Below are positions 1 through 8,766 of a stretch of DNA of 64,000 nt, piece by piece (positions within the stretch are counted from its first letter, which is position 1; each line of letters opens with the position of its first letter). Source of the DNA: a virus; the IMG/VR virus record IMGVR_UViG_3300048930_000192, positions 1-64,000 of that record. One strand, written 5' to 3'. Both the position numbers and the translations under genes were made by a program. The notes under the pieces were generated by a model. It was not told where the DNA came from. It saw only the letters and a list, made by a program, of their open reading frames with translations, and made no database searches.

Positions 1-1236
1 TGTCTTGAATCCGATACGTGGCTGGAAGCTATCTTGCCCAACTGCTCTTACCATCTGGAGCGGTACGTATGGGCAATAGAAGATACCGGCGTCATAAGCG
101 TTTGGTCCCTTATAGCCAACGCAGAAGAAGTTCTTAGCAAGAGTAGAATAAGGATCAATATAAACTTTAATGCCACCGTTAATGGTACCAACGAAGGTGT
201 TACCGGTGTCATCATGAGTCAGATTACTAGCCACTGCTGGCGAATAATCAAGCTTACCAGCCATATCTAGTGCGGCAGCTACGTCAGAGTCGCAGATAAC
301 AAAGTTACCACGGCCTCTGCGAGTTTCCTTAGCGATCTGGTTGGCTTCACGAGCGATCTGATACAACAGGCCCTTGAACTTCTCAGCACTCCAACGACCA
401 TTGGCATCGACGTTAAGGTCGAATACACCAGCAGTCTGGGTAGTACCAGAGCGGCAGCCGAGCTTAGCAACGTAGTAGATGGTGCGAAGTACTTCTCTGT
501 TGATCTCGAAGAGGATTTCGTTGCTCAACATGGTAGCAAGTTCGTTCTCGACATCAAGCCCGTGAACAGCCTTCAGGTCTTGAGCAAGCTCAAGGCTCCA
601 TTCAGCCTTCAATGCGCGGGTCTTTGCTTCAACGACGGTCTTCTCGATAGAGAATCCCATGTCCTTGAACACAGTGCCGTTACCATCTGCAAGGTTTTCA
701 CCCTGGTTGGTAGTCATCGGGCGACCAGGCAAGGCATTGAACGGGTCAGTGTTACGCGAAGTTTCGCTAGTGTTGTTGAAGTCGAAGCCAGCGGTAAAGC
801 CCTTGCCAGCATAAGCAGTTGCACCAGTACCACCGTAGACGGTATCAGCTTCGAGGAACAGAGCCTCTTCGCCAGTAGCGCCACCACCGTACTTAGCACG
901 CAACGCAAAGATAAGACCAGTAGGTCCAGTCATTGGCTGAACGCCACAGAAGTCGTAGGCCATCAAGTTAGGCATAGCACGACGAACCATCGAGATGAGG
1001 ATCGGATCCCACATCGCGATTGGGTTACCAGCAGATCCACCAACACCACCACCGAAGCCAAGTGACGAGCTAGGTGCATTACCTATCACGTTACCGGGAC
1101 CTTCGTTCAGTGTCTGGCGGGTGTTCTCAAGCAGCACAGTGGTAACTGCGCGCTTATAACTATCTTTAATGTCCTTGGTTGCTGGCTCCCAGCGTTCCAT
1201 GAGTTCTTTGGTTACTTGAAACATCTGCATATTCAT
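1..1236 (-). CDS. 23: Major capsid protein gp23, C-terminus beyond the left edge
   Basis: Forms the hexamers of the T4-type head. The reading frame is open from an ATG at 1236 to base 1, giving 412 codons; the stop lies outside the window. An AGGAG ribosome site sits 9 nt before the ATG, and a perfect TATAAATA late core lies upstream. The visible protein has typical gp23 features: an N-terminal region of about 45 residues ending in L-N-E followed by Gly, which fits the (L/I)xE site cut by the gp21 protease, then a Gly/Ser-rich stretch and the conserved body (PMTGPTGLIFALRAKYG and later FVICDSDVAAALDMAG). It sits directly after scaffold gp22, as in T4. Base composition looks more GC-rich than in the neighbouring fibre genes, as is common for the most highly expressed late gene. 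Identification is secure; only the C-terminal part is missing. Confidence 0.95.
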   Translation of the reverse strand, partial: MNMQMFQVTKELMERWEPATKDIKDSYKRAVTTVLLENTRQTLNEGPGNVIGNAPSSSLGFGGGVGGSAGNPIAMWDPILISMVRRAMPNLMAYDFCGVQPMTGPTGLIFALRAKYGGGATGEEALFLEADTVYGGTGATAYAGKGFTAGFDFNNTSETSRNTDPFNALPGRPMTTNQGENLADGNGTVFKDMGFSIEKTVVEAKTRALKAEWSLELAQDLKAVHGLDVENELATMLSNEILFEINREVLRTIYYVAKLGCRSGTTQTAGVFDLNVDANGRWSAEKFKGLLYQIAREANQIAKETRRGRGNFVICDSDVAAALDMAGKLDYSPAVASNLTHDDTGNTFVGTINGGIKVYIDPYSTLAKNFFCVGYKGPNAYDAGIFYCPYVPLQMVRAVGQDSFQPRIGFKT

Positions 1237-1263
1237 CTGAGTATTCTCCTTGATTGCTGCTTT

Positions 1264-1271
1264 TATTTATA
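1264..1271 (-). promoter_or_regulatory. T4-type late promoter core for gp23
   Basis: Reads TATAAATA on the minus strand, an exact match to the T4 late consensus recognised by gp55/gp33-modified RNA polymerase. The expected start would give a leader of about 22 nt containing the AGGAG ribosome site of gp23. Confidence 0.75.
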
Positions 1272-1287
1272 AATCTTACTATTTTAC

Positions 1288-2403
1288 TTACGAATTCTTC
1301 TTGTTACCGAGCAGTCTTACTACTTCGTTAATGAGCGGATCATTGACTCTGTTAGTATTTTCAGTGATTACACCATTGGCATCATCTGCGTCTTGGTTAT
1401 TGGTGGTCTTTGGCTTGTTGGTGAAGTAGCTTTCTTTGATAGTAGTGAGCTTGGTTTCGTAAGACTCAATATCTTCATAAGAAATATCTTCTGCAAGGCT
1501 TAGGAACTTATCAAATTCAACATCAGTCAACGATTCGCCGATGTTAGAGATGATTTCAGCTTTCTGGCTCTGCTCTATCAGGTCACTCAATTCAATGTTG
1601 TTTTCCAACACTTCATTAAGGGCATCTTCGAGTTCTTCTTTCTCTGCGGCGAGTTGGTCGATGATGTCATCGCTGCCCTCTGGCACATCAAAGTTGTGCT
1701 CGACGAACAGAGTTCTAAGACCTTCCAAGAAGCTCTCAGAAATTTCAGCCCGTACACCACGCTCGATAGCGACTTGGTTGGCATCCATCCACTCGTCTGC
1801 AATGTAGTTAAGATAACCATCAAGCTGCTCAGCAAGAGTCTCGTAGTTTTCTTGGATAGCATTCTCTAGAATGGCATTGTATTCTTCAGCGATTTCTTCG
1901 CGAAGAACATTTTCACGCTCATTGAGGGCTGCTTCAAAGATAGTCTTAGCCTTGCTCTTGAAGTCCTCAGTCAGAGAATCGCCACCGCTAAAGAGTGCAT
2001 CAATATGAGCCTGGGCATCATAGCTCTCTTTAGCTTCTTTCTTCTCATCTTCCTCGTCTTCGCCATCCTCATCCTTCTTGGCTTTCTTCTTCTTGGCAAA
2101 GAAAGGATTCTCAGACTTTTCGTCCTTCTCATCCTCGTCATCTTCGTCCTCAGAGTCACCCTTAGCCTCAGAATCAGACTCAGTTACCTTCTCGGCAGTT
2201 GAGCCATTCGGGTCCTTGAGCTTTTCTGGGCCACCACCAGATGCAGATGGATACTTGGCTCTCTTGCCGGTATTCTCTGCATCCTTAGCTTCCTTAGTTC
2301 CTGGTCCAGTCAAAATTTCTTTTGCTTCTGAACCGGGAAGTTTTTCTGGTGCGGTATTTTCGGCGATGATCTTAGCAATACGGTCACGTAGACTGTCTGA
2401 CAT
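1288..2403 (-). CDS. 22: Prohead core scaffolding protein gp22
   Basis: Main internal scaffold of the prohead, normally cleaved by gp21 and expelled before packaging. The 371-residue product is extremely charged: residues about 70-135 are an Asp/Glu/Lys-rich low-complexity stretch, followed by a long Glu-rich, probably coiled-coil region (about 140-300) and a short tail. The call rests on this composition plus its position between protease gp21 and capsid gp23, the invariant T4 order. The ATG has AGGAG 7 nt upstream. It is longer than T4 gp22 (about 270 residues), mainly because of the acidic and basic low-complexity insert. Assignment is firm from context; direct sequence similarity would be weak because scaffolds diverge fast. 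Confidence 0.85.
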   Translation of the reverse strand: MSDSLRDRIAKIIAENTAPEKLPGSEAKEILTGPGTKEAKDAENTGKRAKYPSASGGGPEKLKDPNGSTAEKVTESDSEAKGDSEDEDDEDEKDEKSENPFFAKKKKAKKDEDGEDEEDEKKEAKESYDAQAHIDALFSGGDSLTEDFKSKAKTIFEAALNERENVLREEIAEEYNAILENAIQENYETLAEQLDGYLNYIADEWMDANQVAIERGVRAEISESFLEGLRTLFVEHNFDVPEGSDDIIDQLAAEKEELEDALNEVLENNIELSDLIEQSQKAEIISNIGESLTDVEFDKFLSLAEDISYEDIESYETKLTTIKESYFTNKPKTTNNQDADDANGVITENTNRVNDPLINEVVRLLGNKKNS

Positions 2404-2427
2404 TCTTAAACTCCTGTTATATATGAT

Positions 2428-3090
2428 TTATTTATTCTTTGCAAGTTTTACCATAAAATCTGCAAATAGTGAGACCTTTGTTTCTTGTAACGCTCTGCGG
2501 GTAGCACGTTCGATTTGAAGTTTATATTCGTTAATTTGCTTCTCTCGTATGATACCATTATCCCATATCCACTCTTTGCCTTCCATGATACCTCTTACAA
2601 AGGCGTCTGGTGCACTCGGATCTGCTACTATGTCGGCAGCAGTACAAAGACGGAAATCGTCATTGATGATATTCATACCTTCTTTTTCAGTCAGACTACC
2701 AACACCTCTACTGGATACACCAAGAGTTGCACCTTCGTCCATCAGATTCTTGACAATTTTACCGTGCGGCGTATCTATAATCTTAGCTTTACCGATAAAG
2801 TCATTACCTTCACGCTTTAGGCTCTTGATGATATGGCTAACTCGGTCTAGATTGATCTCTGGATTACTAGGGTGAGATAGTTCGCCGAAGGCTCTATTGC
2901 CGCCAATCATTTCTTTAATGTATCTGGCAGTCTCTTTCTCAAGAACCTTCATTGGGTAAAATCGACCATTGCGGTTCTTAATCTCTGCTTGCAGAAACGG
3001 ACCTTCAATGTAATATGACTTAGGTTTACCGGCTTCTTCGGTAACAACCTTAAATTGCACTGCTTCGTTTATTTCTCTGATTAGTTTCAT
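2428..3090 (-). CDS. 21: Prohead core protease gp21
   Basis: Serine protease that cleaves scaffold and capsid proteins during head maturation. The 220-residue protein has the T4 gp21 layout: FLQAEIKNRNGRFYP near residues 32-46, a His in GELSHP (H73), and the GVSSRGVG nucleophile region (S126/S127) followed by conserved Asp residues near 154-157. These are the expected members of the catalytic set; the exact triad is inferred from the family. It sits between the 67/68-position genes and gp22, as in T4. The upstream region has no clear Shine-Dalgarno sequence. The likely substrate site (LNE before Gly) can be seen in gp23. Confidence 0.93.
   Translation of the reverse strand: MKLIREINEAVQFKVVTEEAGKPKSYYIEGPFLQAEIKNRNGRFYPMKVLEKETARYIKEMIGGNRAFGELSHPSNPEINLDRVSHIIKSLKREGNDFIGKAKIIDTPHGKIVKNLMDEGATLGVSSRGVGSLTEKEGMNIINDDFRLCTAADIVADPSAPDAFVRGIMEGKEWIWDNGIIREKQINEYKLQIERATRRALQETKVSLFADFMVKLAKNK
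2429..2436 (-). promoter_or_regulatory. Late promoter-like core for gp22
   Basis: AATAAATA on the minus strand, one mismatch to the T4 late consensus. It overlaps the end of gp21 and lies about 25 nt before the gp22 ATG, leaving room for the AGGAG site. Confidence 0.45.
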
Positions 3091-3112
3091 ATATTATATT
3101 TAGAATAAATGG

Positions 3113-3556
3113 TTATTTAAAGCCCAAAAGTTTATCTATTTCTAGTATTACTGATATACCAGAGTTAGGTGGCACGGATCCAGTGTTTCTTAAAGTTATT
3201 ATATTGTTTCTATCTGAACCAGTATAAGATGTATGAATTGCATTGCCCGCTGCATACAAATCAAACATACCTGAGCCGTTTAGATTAAGCAATGGCTGAC
3301 CGGTCAGACTACCAGAGAGACCAAATGCCAGTTCTATACTACATGCAGTTGTAGATACAGGCATACTCCAGTATATTCTAGAGATGCCCATATTAGTGCC
3401 GGTCACACTGGTTAGACCCTTAAAGCCGTATAATTCAGATGGCTTTATCTCGCCGGTAAGGCCACTGACGTTTAATGTAACAGAAGTGGCATAATTAAAT
3501 GCAACAGTTGATCTTTGCAGGCTGTCTTGTACAATTGTTTTATTAAAACTTGGCAT
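3113..3556 (-). CDS. Unknown protein, probable virion component
   Basis: 147 residues, not recognised. The sequence is rich in Ser, Thr, Gly and hydrophobic residues in alternating patterns (for example VTLNVSGLTG and ISVILEIDKLLGF), suggesting an all-beta fold such as a capsid decoration or fibre-associated domain. A ribosome site (AAGGAC) precedes the ATG. It lies in the head-gene run between a basic protein and protease gp21, where T4 has only gp68, so a head role is a reasonable inference from location. No motif supports a specific function. Confidence 0.6.
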   Translation of the reverse strand: MPSFNKTIVQDSLQRSTVAFNYATSVTLNVSGLTGEIKPSELYGFKGLTSVTGTNMGISRIYWSMPVSTTACSIELAFGLSGSLTGQPLLNLNGSGMFDLYAAGNAIHTSYTGSDRNNIITLRNTGSVPPNSGISVILEIDKLLGFK

Positions 3557-5173
3557 TTATTTGTCCTTCTTTCGCACATTTATTGGTTCAGCCCATCTTA
3601 TTCTTTTAAAGAATCGATCTTTAGAATCTTTCTTATAATGGAGTGCTTTTGGATTTTGGCGATTATTTTTAGATGCGGTTCTTTGACGACGGTTCCAATA
3701 TAAATCCTTTGGGTCACCTCTCTCGCGAGTACCAGTACGAGATTCTGTCACTGTTGATTCGCCACGCAATCTCTTAAATCTATTGGATCTACGAGAATCT
3801 GATGGTAAGTCATTGCCGTGTTTGGCAAGCAAATTATTCGCTCTTGCATTGCGCATTTGTTTGTTTGATATCGTCTTTATTGCTTTAGAAGTTCGACCGT
3901 CGGTACCCAACATCTTTCTTACTTTAGAAACAGATCCGATGTCGGTAGATGATTCTTTTCTTAAACCAACCTTTCGCTTTTCCCGTTCTGCTTTCTTGGC
4001 TGCGGTGTCCATTTTAATTGGTGCGTGTCCGGAAGGCACACCGAAATTACGTCGATTATTTTTGAGCAACTCATCGTTTGAATATCCCAAAGATCTATTT
4101 TTTCGTTTTAAAGAGGATCTCATTTGTGAGATGCGCCTTTTATTTGGAGATTTTGTACCAAATTCCGCGGCGAGCGCGCCGGCGCGCATCTTACCAATAG
4201 CACTACTCTTTCTACGTAAGGTATGGTGTGTGGCTTCCTTGATGCTCTGCTGTTGAGGCTCATATCTGCTATTGATGCCAACCTTTCGCTTTTCCCGTTC
4301 TGCTTTCTTGGCTGTGGTGTCCATCAATGACCGTTCAGCTGGCTTGGGATATGGTCGCAATGCGCGGTTTAGTGTAGTCTTTGTCATTGTTCGACGGCCC
4401 GGGTCATACTTATTTTGAACATTGTTTAGATTTCGTAGTTTACGATTGGCGTTGCCGATTGACTTACCAGAATCCTTTTTTAGGTATCCAATGTATTTAT
4501 CGTGAGCATTATCCATCTTAGATCTACTAACCTTAATAGATTTACCAGATTTTTTAGCATTTAAAGAATGTATATCTCGCACCGAGGTTGGCGCGGATTC
4601 ACTGACTTTACGTTTACCTGCAAGATTACTAATCTTATCACTTAACGATAGACTTTTTGCAGCAAGACGACCCATTGCACGACCAACTTTTGGTGCGAAT
4701 TTACCGTTGCTCTTGAACGTGCGATAATGCGCATCATTGGCGTTTCTGTTTACTCGACCCTTCTTAATAGTTGCCTGAAATATTTTCTTGTCGGAATCTG
4801 GCACGCCGGGATTATGCTTATCGACGAATTTCTTGAATCTAGAAGTGCTCATTTGGTGAGCCTGGTAGGCTTCTTTGTTTACAAATTGCTTAAAACGACC
4901 AGACTGGTTATCTTGGTAATGTTTAGTTTTTGCGCTAGGTGGTATTACATTGGCTTTACCAGTTTTGCGATTATACGATAGAAATTCATGACCATGGTCT
5001 TTTACGTTATTTTTGCGATCATTTTCCCATGATCTTCTTTCTCTGCGGTTATAACCACTATACGAAGACTTGCGGTCTTCGCCGCGTTTCCATTCGGTGA
5101 TAAAAGAACTAAATTTCTGCATTGTTGCCTCTCTTTTGGCTACATCATTACTGTAGTTTTCTTTACTCGGCAT
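3557..5173 (-). CDS. Large Lys/Arg-rich protein at the T4 gp67/gp68 locus
   Basis: 538 residues, very strongly basic and low in hydrophobic residues, with many short Lys/Arg clusters spread over the whole length. It looks intrinsically disordered or DNA-binding rather than globular. A motif (MDT, then T/A, then AKKAEREKRKVG) occurs twice, encoded by two 47-bp copies that differ by one base. T4 carries the small prohead core proteins gp67 and gp68 at this position between portal and protease, so this may be an enlarged core protein or an internal, DNA-associated head protein. That role is inferred from location and charge only; I recognise no family. It follows the 395-residue gene by 5 nt, so the two are probably translated together. 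Confidence 0.7.
   Translation of the reverse strand: MPSKENYSNDVAKREATMQKFSSFITEWKRGEDRKSSYSGYNRRERRSWENDRKNNVKDHGHEFLSYNRKTGKANVIPPSAKTKHYQDNQSGRFKQFVNKEAYQAHQMSTSRFKKFVDKHNPGVPDSDKKIFQATIKKGRVNRNANDAHYRTFKSNGKFAPKVGRAMGRLAAKSLSLSDKISNLAGKRKVSESAPTSVRDIHSLNAKKSGKSIKVSRSKMDNAHDKYIGYLKKDSGKSIGNANRKLRNLNNVQNKYDPGRRTMTKTTLNRALRPYPKPAERSLMDTTAKKAEREKRKVGINSRYEPQQQSIKEATHHTLRRKSSAIGKMRAGALAAEFGTKSPNKRRISQMRSSLKRKNRSLGYSNDELLKNNRRNFGVPSGHAPIKMDTAAKKAEREKRKVGLRKESSTDIGSVSKVRKMLGTDGRTSKAIKTISNKQMRNARANNLLAKHGNDLPSDSRRSNRFKRLRGESTVTESRTGTRERGDPKDLYWNRRQRTASKNNRQNPKALHYKKDSKDRFFKRIRWAEPINVRKKDK
3966..4012 (-). repeat. 47-bp direct repeat, copy 1 (inside the basic head protein)
   Basis: Matches 4278-4324 with a single mismatch and encodes the MDTAAKKAEREKRKVG motif. 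The copies are about 312 bp apart in the same reading frame. Near identity at third positions suggests a recent duplication or gene conversion. Confidence 0.85.
4278..4324 (-). repeat. 47-bp direct repeat, copy 2 (inside the basic head protein)
   Basis: Partner of the copy at 3966-4012, with one mismatch (Thr in place of Ala in the encoded motif). Confidence 0.85.
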
Positions 5174-5178
5174 GACTA

Positions 5179-6366
5179 TTAGCAGCCTTTCTTGTTCTTT
5201 ACTGTTGCGTTCTTATCAATACCAGTCTTCTTTAACCAACGGGCTTGCTTTGCAAGATCTCTTGTAGATGGACCATTTTTCTTAGAAGGGCGATCACCGT
5301 CGAATACTGGCTTCTCGCTGATTGTGTTAGTATCACCTTCTAGGTCTTCGCCCAATTTTCTTTTTGCTCGTTCATCTTTCTTGATATAAGGATTTACTGG
5401 GTTTCTTTTTGTGCCAGAAGATTTCCAATTTGGTTTTGTAGTAACATCTCTACTATTGGGGCTAAATTTATTGAGTCTATTTCTGTAGGCTTTTAGTCGT
5501 CTATTGAATCCACCTTTGTCTGATGGAACGGATGCCGCATTACCATCATCGGTGCCATCGTCGTCATGTGGTGCTTTCTTTAATAGTCTACCCAAAGATT
5601 TAGAAACCTTTGACTTAACAAGGTTATTTTTTAAATTTTGGTTTCCACTATTTGCAAGTTTTTTCCATTTTCTAGGTGTTGACTCGTCTAGATTTTCAAC
5701 TTCTAGGTCTTCTTTCTTCAAACCACCGGCAGCTTTGCGCTTCGCGTCTGCTTCCGCAGCCTTACGGGCAAGATATGCCTTACGATCTTTAGCAATCTTA
5801 AGGCCCTGCTTTGGCATCAAGTTATCTTCTGGAGTGTCGTCGGATCTTTCTGGGCGCCGTTCGTCGTCACGAAGACCAGCAAGGCGATTCTCATTGATTT
5901 CGTCTTCGTCCTCTTCGTCTTCTGCGAAGTGATTAAGCACATCCTCTAGATTGTCAGCAGATTCGCTAACCAATGCAGCAAAGATGTTTCTATTTTCTTC
6001 GTCTAGGTTATCGTAGATGTCTACAATAGACTCAGAAAGTTCGGTGTCTATTTCGACTACTTCACCGTCTGGATAAGTATATTCGAAACTATCACCGGTT
6101 CTGTAACTTTCTGCAATAGCAGGCAGTAATCCACTGTCGTATTCATTAAGAATGCAACTTTCAGATATAGTAAAGTACTTGTTATAAAGACCAAGTTCTT
6201 CTGCAATTTCAATCAACCGATTAGAAATTTCTTCATCCGCAATGCGTTGCGCAATGATAGAAAGAGCCTCAGTGATATCTTGCACTTCTTCTGAAATCAA
6301 AGAATTGGTGTCTTCGACGAGTTCGTTTGATTCGTCTAGCCGTATTTGTCTAAAATCTTTCATCAT
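5179..6366 (-). CDS. Charged head-locus protein, acidic N-terminus and basic C-terminus
   Basis: 395 residues, unrecognised by sequence. Residues 1-160 are acidic and probably helical (ending in AEDEEDEDEINEN); residues about 180-395 are Lys/Arg/Asn-rich and low complexity, similar in style to the next gene, including an ERAKRKLGED motif that resembles the AEREKRKVG repeat downstream. It sits directly after portal gp20, where T4 has the prohead core genes 67 and 68, so a scaffold or core role is plausible. An AAAGGA ribosome site precedes the ATG-ATG start. The bipolar charge layout could let it bridge a basic partner and an acidic one, but that is inference. Confidence 0.65.
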   Translation of the reverse strand: MMKDFRQIRLDESNELVEDTNSLISEEVQDITEALSIIAQRIADEEISNRLIEIAEELGLYNKYFTISESCILNEYDSGLLPAIAESYRTGDSFEYTYPDGEVVEIDTELSESIVDIYDNLDEENRNIFAALVSESADNLEDVLNHFAEDEEDEDEINENRLAGLRDDERRPERSDDTPEDNLMPKQGLKIAKDRKAYLARKAAEADAKRKAAGGLKKEDLEVENLDESTPRKWKKLANSGNQNLKNNLVKSKVSKSLGRLLKKAPHDDDGTDDGNAASVPSDKGGFNRRLKAYRNRLNKFSPNSRDVTTKPNWKSSGTKRNPVNPYIKKDERAKRKLGEDLEGDTNTISEKPVFDGDRPSKKNGPSTRDLAKQARWLKKTGIDKNATVKNKKGC

Positions 6367-6374
6367 TCTTTCCT

Positions 6375-8114
6375 TTATAACTTGGGAAACTTTTTAATAT
6401 CTGGAAGTTCTTTATCTTTCAACTTATCTTCTTTGTCGTATTGTCTGGGATCGTATTTCTGCCCATACTCGTTATCGGGTGCCTCGCCACCAAATTCATC
6501 TTGACGTTGATTTGGTTGTGATAAACCCTGTTTGACCTTCTCGTCGTTGTCAAATTTATCAATTTCAACTTTATTTATTATATCCTGTTTGTTCTCGTCT
6601 TCTATTTCTTCTTGCATCTGCTTGACTTCTTGGTCATCACGACGAAGAACATTCTTTAGAACATACGCTCTACTATAATACTTGCCAATATATGGCTCCA
6701 TATTAGTAATTGTAGAAAGACGTTCATTCTCAACTTCAAGTTCTTTAAGTTCACTAAAGTACATATCTTGCAAGAAGTGGAATCTTATCTTTGGCTTTAG
6801 TTCTTCCCAATATTCGTCTGTAACGATACCCTTTAGAATTAGCTGCTTACGAAGCAAATCATAAAATAAATCTGCGAACTTGGTTCTTAGTCTTTCTATG
6901 AACTTGGCAAATTTAATTTCATCTCTACTAATTTCTGTAGATCTACCAATTTGAAAACTCTTTTGTTCGCTTTGTAGACGAGAAAAGGGTATGTTCAAAC
7001 TCTTATACAGTTTATTTAAGAAATACTGAACGTCATCAATTTGGTTTAGATTGCTTGCACCGGGCAATGTGCTAATTGTAGTGCCGTTAGATCCGGCAGA
7101 TTTTGGCATCCAGAAGTCTTCTAGTACGCTCATATATCTACGGTCATCTCTTACTTCACCGGTAGCGGCGTCATACTGCAATTTAGAACGGTACTTAGTA
7201 ATTAACTCTTTAAGATATTGCTCTGCTTTAGGTCTAGGCAGGTTACCAACGTCTACGTTAAATACTCGGCGCTCTGGTGCTCGTGCAAGACGATAAATTA
7301 CCATCGAATCTTCGAGCATCTTAACTTGATTCATTGTGCGAATTGCTTTATGCAAATGCCCGTAAATCAACTTTTTAGTCGGATCATATAAACCAGAATT
7401 AACATATGTTATAATATCTGGGCTAAGTTTAAATGCCTTCATTTGAGGTGAAGATCTAATTAGTGGATTAGAATTGTCTATACTATCTCTAGAATACAGA
7501 TAAAACTCTTTTGTGCCAGTAATTAATTCATTACCGTTCTGATCTTTTTCTTTTGTAATTTCTCTTACTTTGCGAATATTAAGAGGATCAACATATCTGA
7601 CTTCTAGAATACCTTTAGAAGTATCCTTTTCATCTATGATAGTATGAAAGTATAATCTGGCATCAACATACCATCTCTTAAAAAGGTCATACCCTCTGCT
7701 GCGAAATTGAATTAGTTCTAGCACCTTTTCAAATTCTAAATTAATCTTGTCTCTAGTTTCTGGTCGTAACCATTCTAATTCATTAGCTTTGTCTAATATT
7801 AGCTTAACTGGATTTTCAATTTCGTCTGTAACAATAGCCTCGTTTACAATTTCTTCGATGGCTACGTCAATTTCTGGAAATGAACTCATGCTACGATAAC
7901 GAAGAATTACTTCATTATCATTGCGATAAGTGCCGTCCATGTCTAAGCTATAAGTCTGAAAGACACCATCTGCTGATGGTGCTCTTTCAATATTAATAGC
8001 TCCGTCGTCATAGTCGGGTGGAACAAATGACGCCTTCTTGTCTTCCAACTTTTCTAAAGCCGGAGACGGTTTGTTTATCCAGCCGAACATTTCACCGAAC
8101 TTTGGGAACTTCAT
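6375..8114 (-). CDS. 20: Portal vertex protein gp20
   Basis: Dodecameric portal through which DNA is packaged and ejected, and the initiator of prohead assembly. The 579-residue protein has strong gp20 character: an early MDGTYRNDNEVILRYR block near residue 60, the conserved EIDVAIEEIVNEAIV segment, RAPERRVFNVDVGNLP near residue 280, and FWMPKSAGSNGTTISTLPGA near 340, followed by the helical SEQKSFQIGRSTEISRDEIK region. The C-terminal 60 residues are Lys/Asp/Gln-rich. Length is close to T4 gp20 (524). It lies between tube gp19 and the 67/68-type genes, as expected. The ribosome site is AAAGG about 11 nt before the ATG. Confidence 0.96.
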   Translation of the reverse strand: MKFPKFGEMFGWINKPSPALEKLEDKKASFVPPDYDDGAINIERAPSADGVFQTYSLDMDGTYRNDNEVILRYRSMSSFPEIDVAIEEIVNEAIVTDEIENPVKLILDKANELEWLRPETRDKINLEFEKVLELIQFRSRGYDLFKRWYVDARLYFHTIIDEKDTSKGILEVRYVDPLNIRKVREITKEKDQNGNELITGTKEFYLYSRDSIDNSNPLIRSSPQMKAFKLSPDIITYVNSGLYDPTKKLIYGHLHKAIRTMNQVKMLEDSMVIYRLARAPERRVFNVDVGNLPRPKAEQYLKELITKYRSKLQYDAATGEVRDDRRYMSVLEDFWMPKSAGSNGTTISTLPGASNLNQIDDVQYFLNKLYKSLNIPFSRLQSEQKSFQIGRSTEISRDEIKFAKFIERLRTKFADLFYDLLRKQLILKGIVTDEYWEELKPKIRFHFLQDMYFSELKELEVENERLSTITNMEPYIGKYYSRAYVLKNVLRRDDQEVKQMQEEIEDENKQDIINKVEIDKFDNDEKVKQGLSQPNQRQDEFGGEAPDNEYGQKYDPRQYDKEDKLKDKELPDIKKFPKL

Positions 8115-8137
8115 TATAATTTACAACCTTTGCGAAT

Positions 8138-8674
8138 TTAGCTCGTGGTGCCAAGAGTTCTGTAATACTGATATTGTAGAGTTACTTGGAATGTTTCGAT
8201 TTCTGTTGCAGGCGTCTGATCAAGGTCGATGCTAGATACAACACTTGGCCAGCAATCTACGAACGAATATTTCTTGACATCTCTGCCTTCTCTGTCAATT
8301 TGAGTTACAGTCCAGTCAAACGCATACGAAGCAAGACCGTTACGACCCACGTTGCTTTCAATGCGGTTCATAATATCACTCCATCTTTCGAAGGCGTTAC
8401 GCAACGAAAAGTCGTTATCGTTATAAACTGTAATTGCCCATGGCGCAAATGCACGGTCGCCTGCAAGCTTCAAGTATCTACCTTGAAACGGTACAGTACA
8501 TACACCAAGGTTTGCTTCTGGCAAAGAAGCAGCACGAACCAAAAATCTGATCTTATTTGACGGATTCAGCCCGGCTGCTGCGACACTTTCACCGGGAAAT
8601 ATACCGTCCACGCGGAAGAGGTTTCTTCTAGCGCCACCGAATCCCAGTTCATTTTTGAACATCGATATATTCAC
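8138..8674 (-). CDS. 19: Tail tube protein gp19
   Basis: Stacks as hexameric rings to form the inner tail tube. 178 residues, close to T4 gp19 (163). Typical features are the GGARRNLFRVDGIFP start, FLVRAASLPEANLGVCTVPFQGR, and the C-terminal ATEIETFQVTLQYQYYR. The best start is a GTG at 8674, because AAGGAG lies 7 nt upstream; the next in-frame ATG, at 8662, would be badly spaced. A late promoter-like AATAAATA lies 30-40 nt upstream, so this gene can be expressed independently of the homing endonuclease gene that separates it from the sheath gene. Confidence 0.95.
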   Translation of the reverse strand: MNISMFKNELGFGGARRNLFRVDGIFPGESVAAAGLNPSNKIRFLVRAASLPEANLGVCTVPFQGRYLKLAGDRAFAPWAITVYNDNDFSLRNAFERWSDIMNRIESNVGRNGLASYAFDWTVTQIDREGRDVKKYSFVDCWPSVVSSIDLDQTPATEIETFQVTLQYQYYRTLGTTS

Positions 8675-8705
8675 CGATTTACTCCTTGAATTAATACTAC
8701 AAATC

Positions 8706-8713
8706 TATTTATT
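8706..8713 (-). promoter_or_regulatory. Late promoter-like core for gp19
   Basis: AATAAATA on the minus strand, one mismatch to TATAAATA. The predicted start gives a leader of about 25 nt containing the AAGGAG site of gp19. It lies just downstream, in transcription order, of the hairpin ending the endonuclease gene. Confidence 0.5.
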
Positions 8714-8716
8714 TAA

Positions 8717-8748
8717 TTTGATCCAAACAATTTACTGTTTGGATCAAA
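8717..8748 (-). terminator. Hairpin after the homing endonuclease gene
   Basis: Perfect 13-bp stem with a 6-nt loop, about 20 nt after the endonuclease stop. It is followed by an AT-rich stretch rather than a pure T-run, so it may act as a weak terminator or an RNA-stabilising hairpin. It resembles the hairpin after gp18 (9656-9685). Confidence 0.65.
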
Positions 8749-8766
8749 ATGGTTACTTAAAGGGCA

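Noticed and set aside
562-1065. A 167-codon plus-strand ORF opposite gp23
   Set aside because: Antisense to a highly conserved capsid gene, no ribosome site, low-quality composition. Explained by codon bias in gp23.
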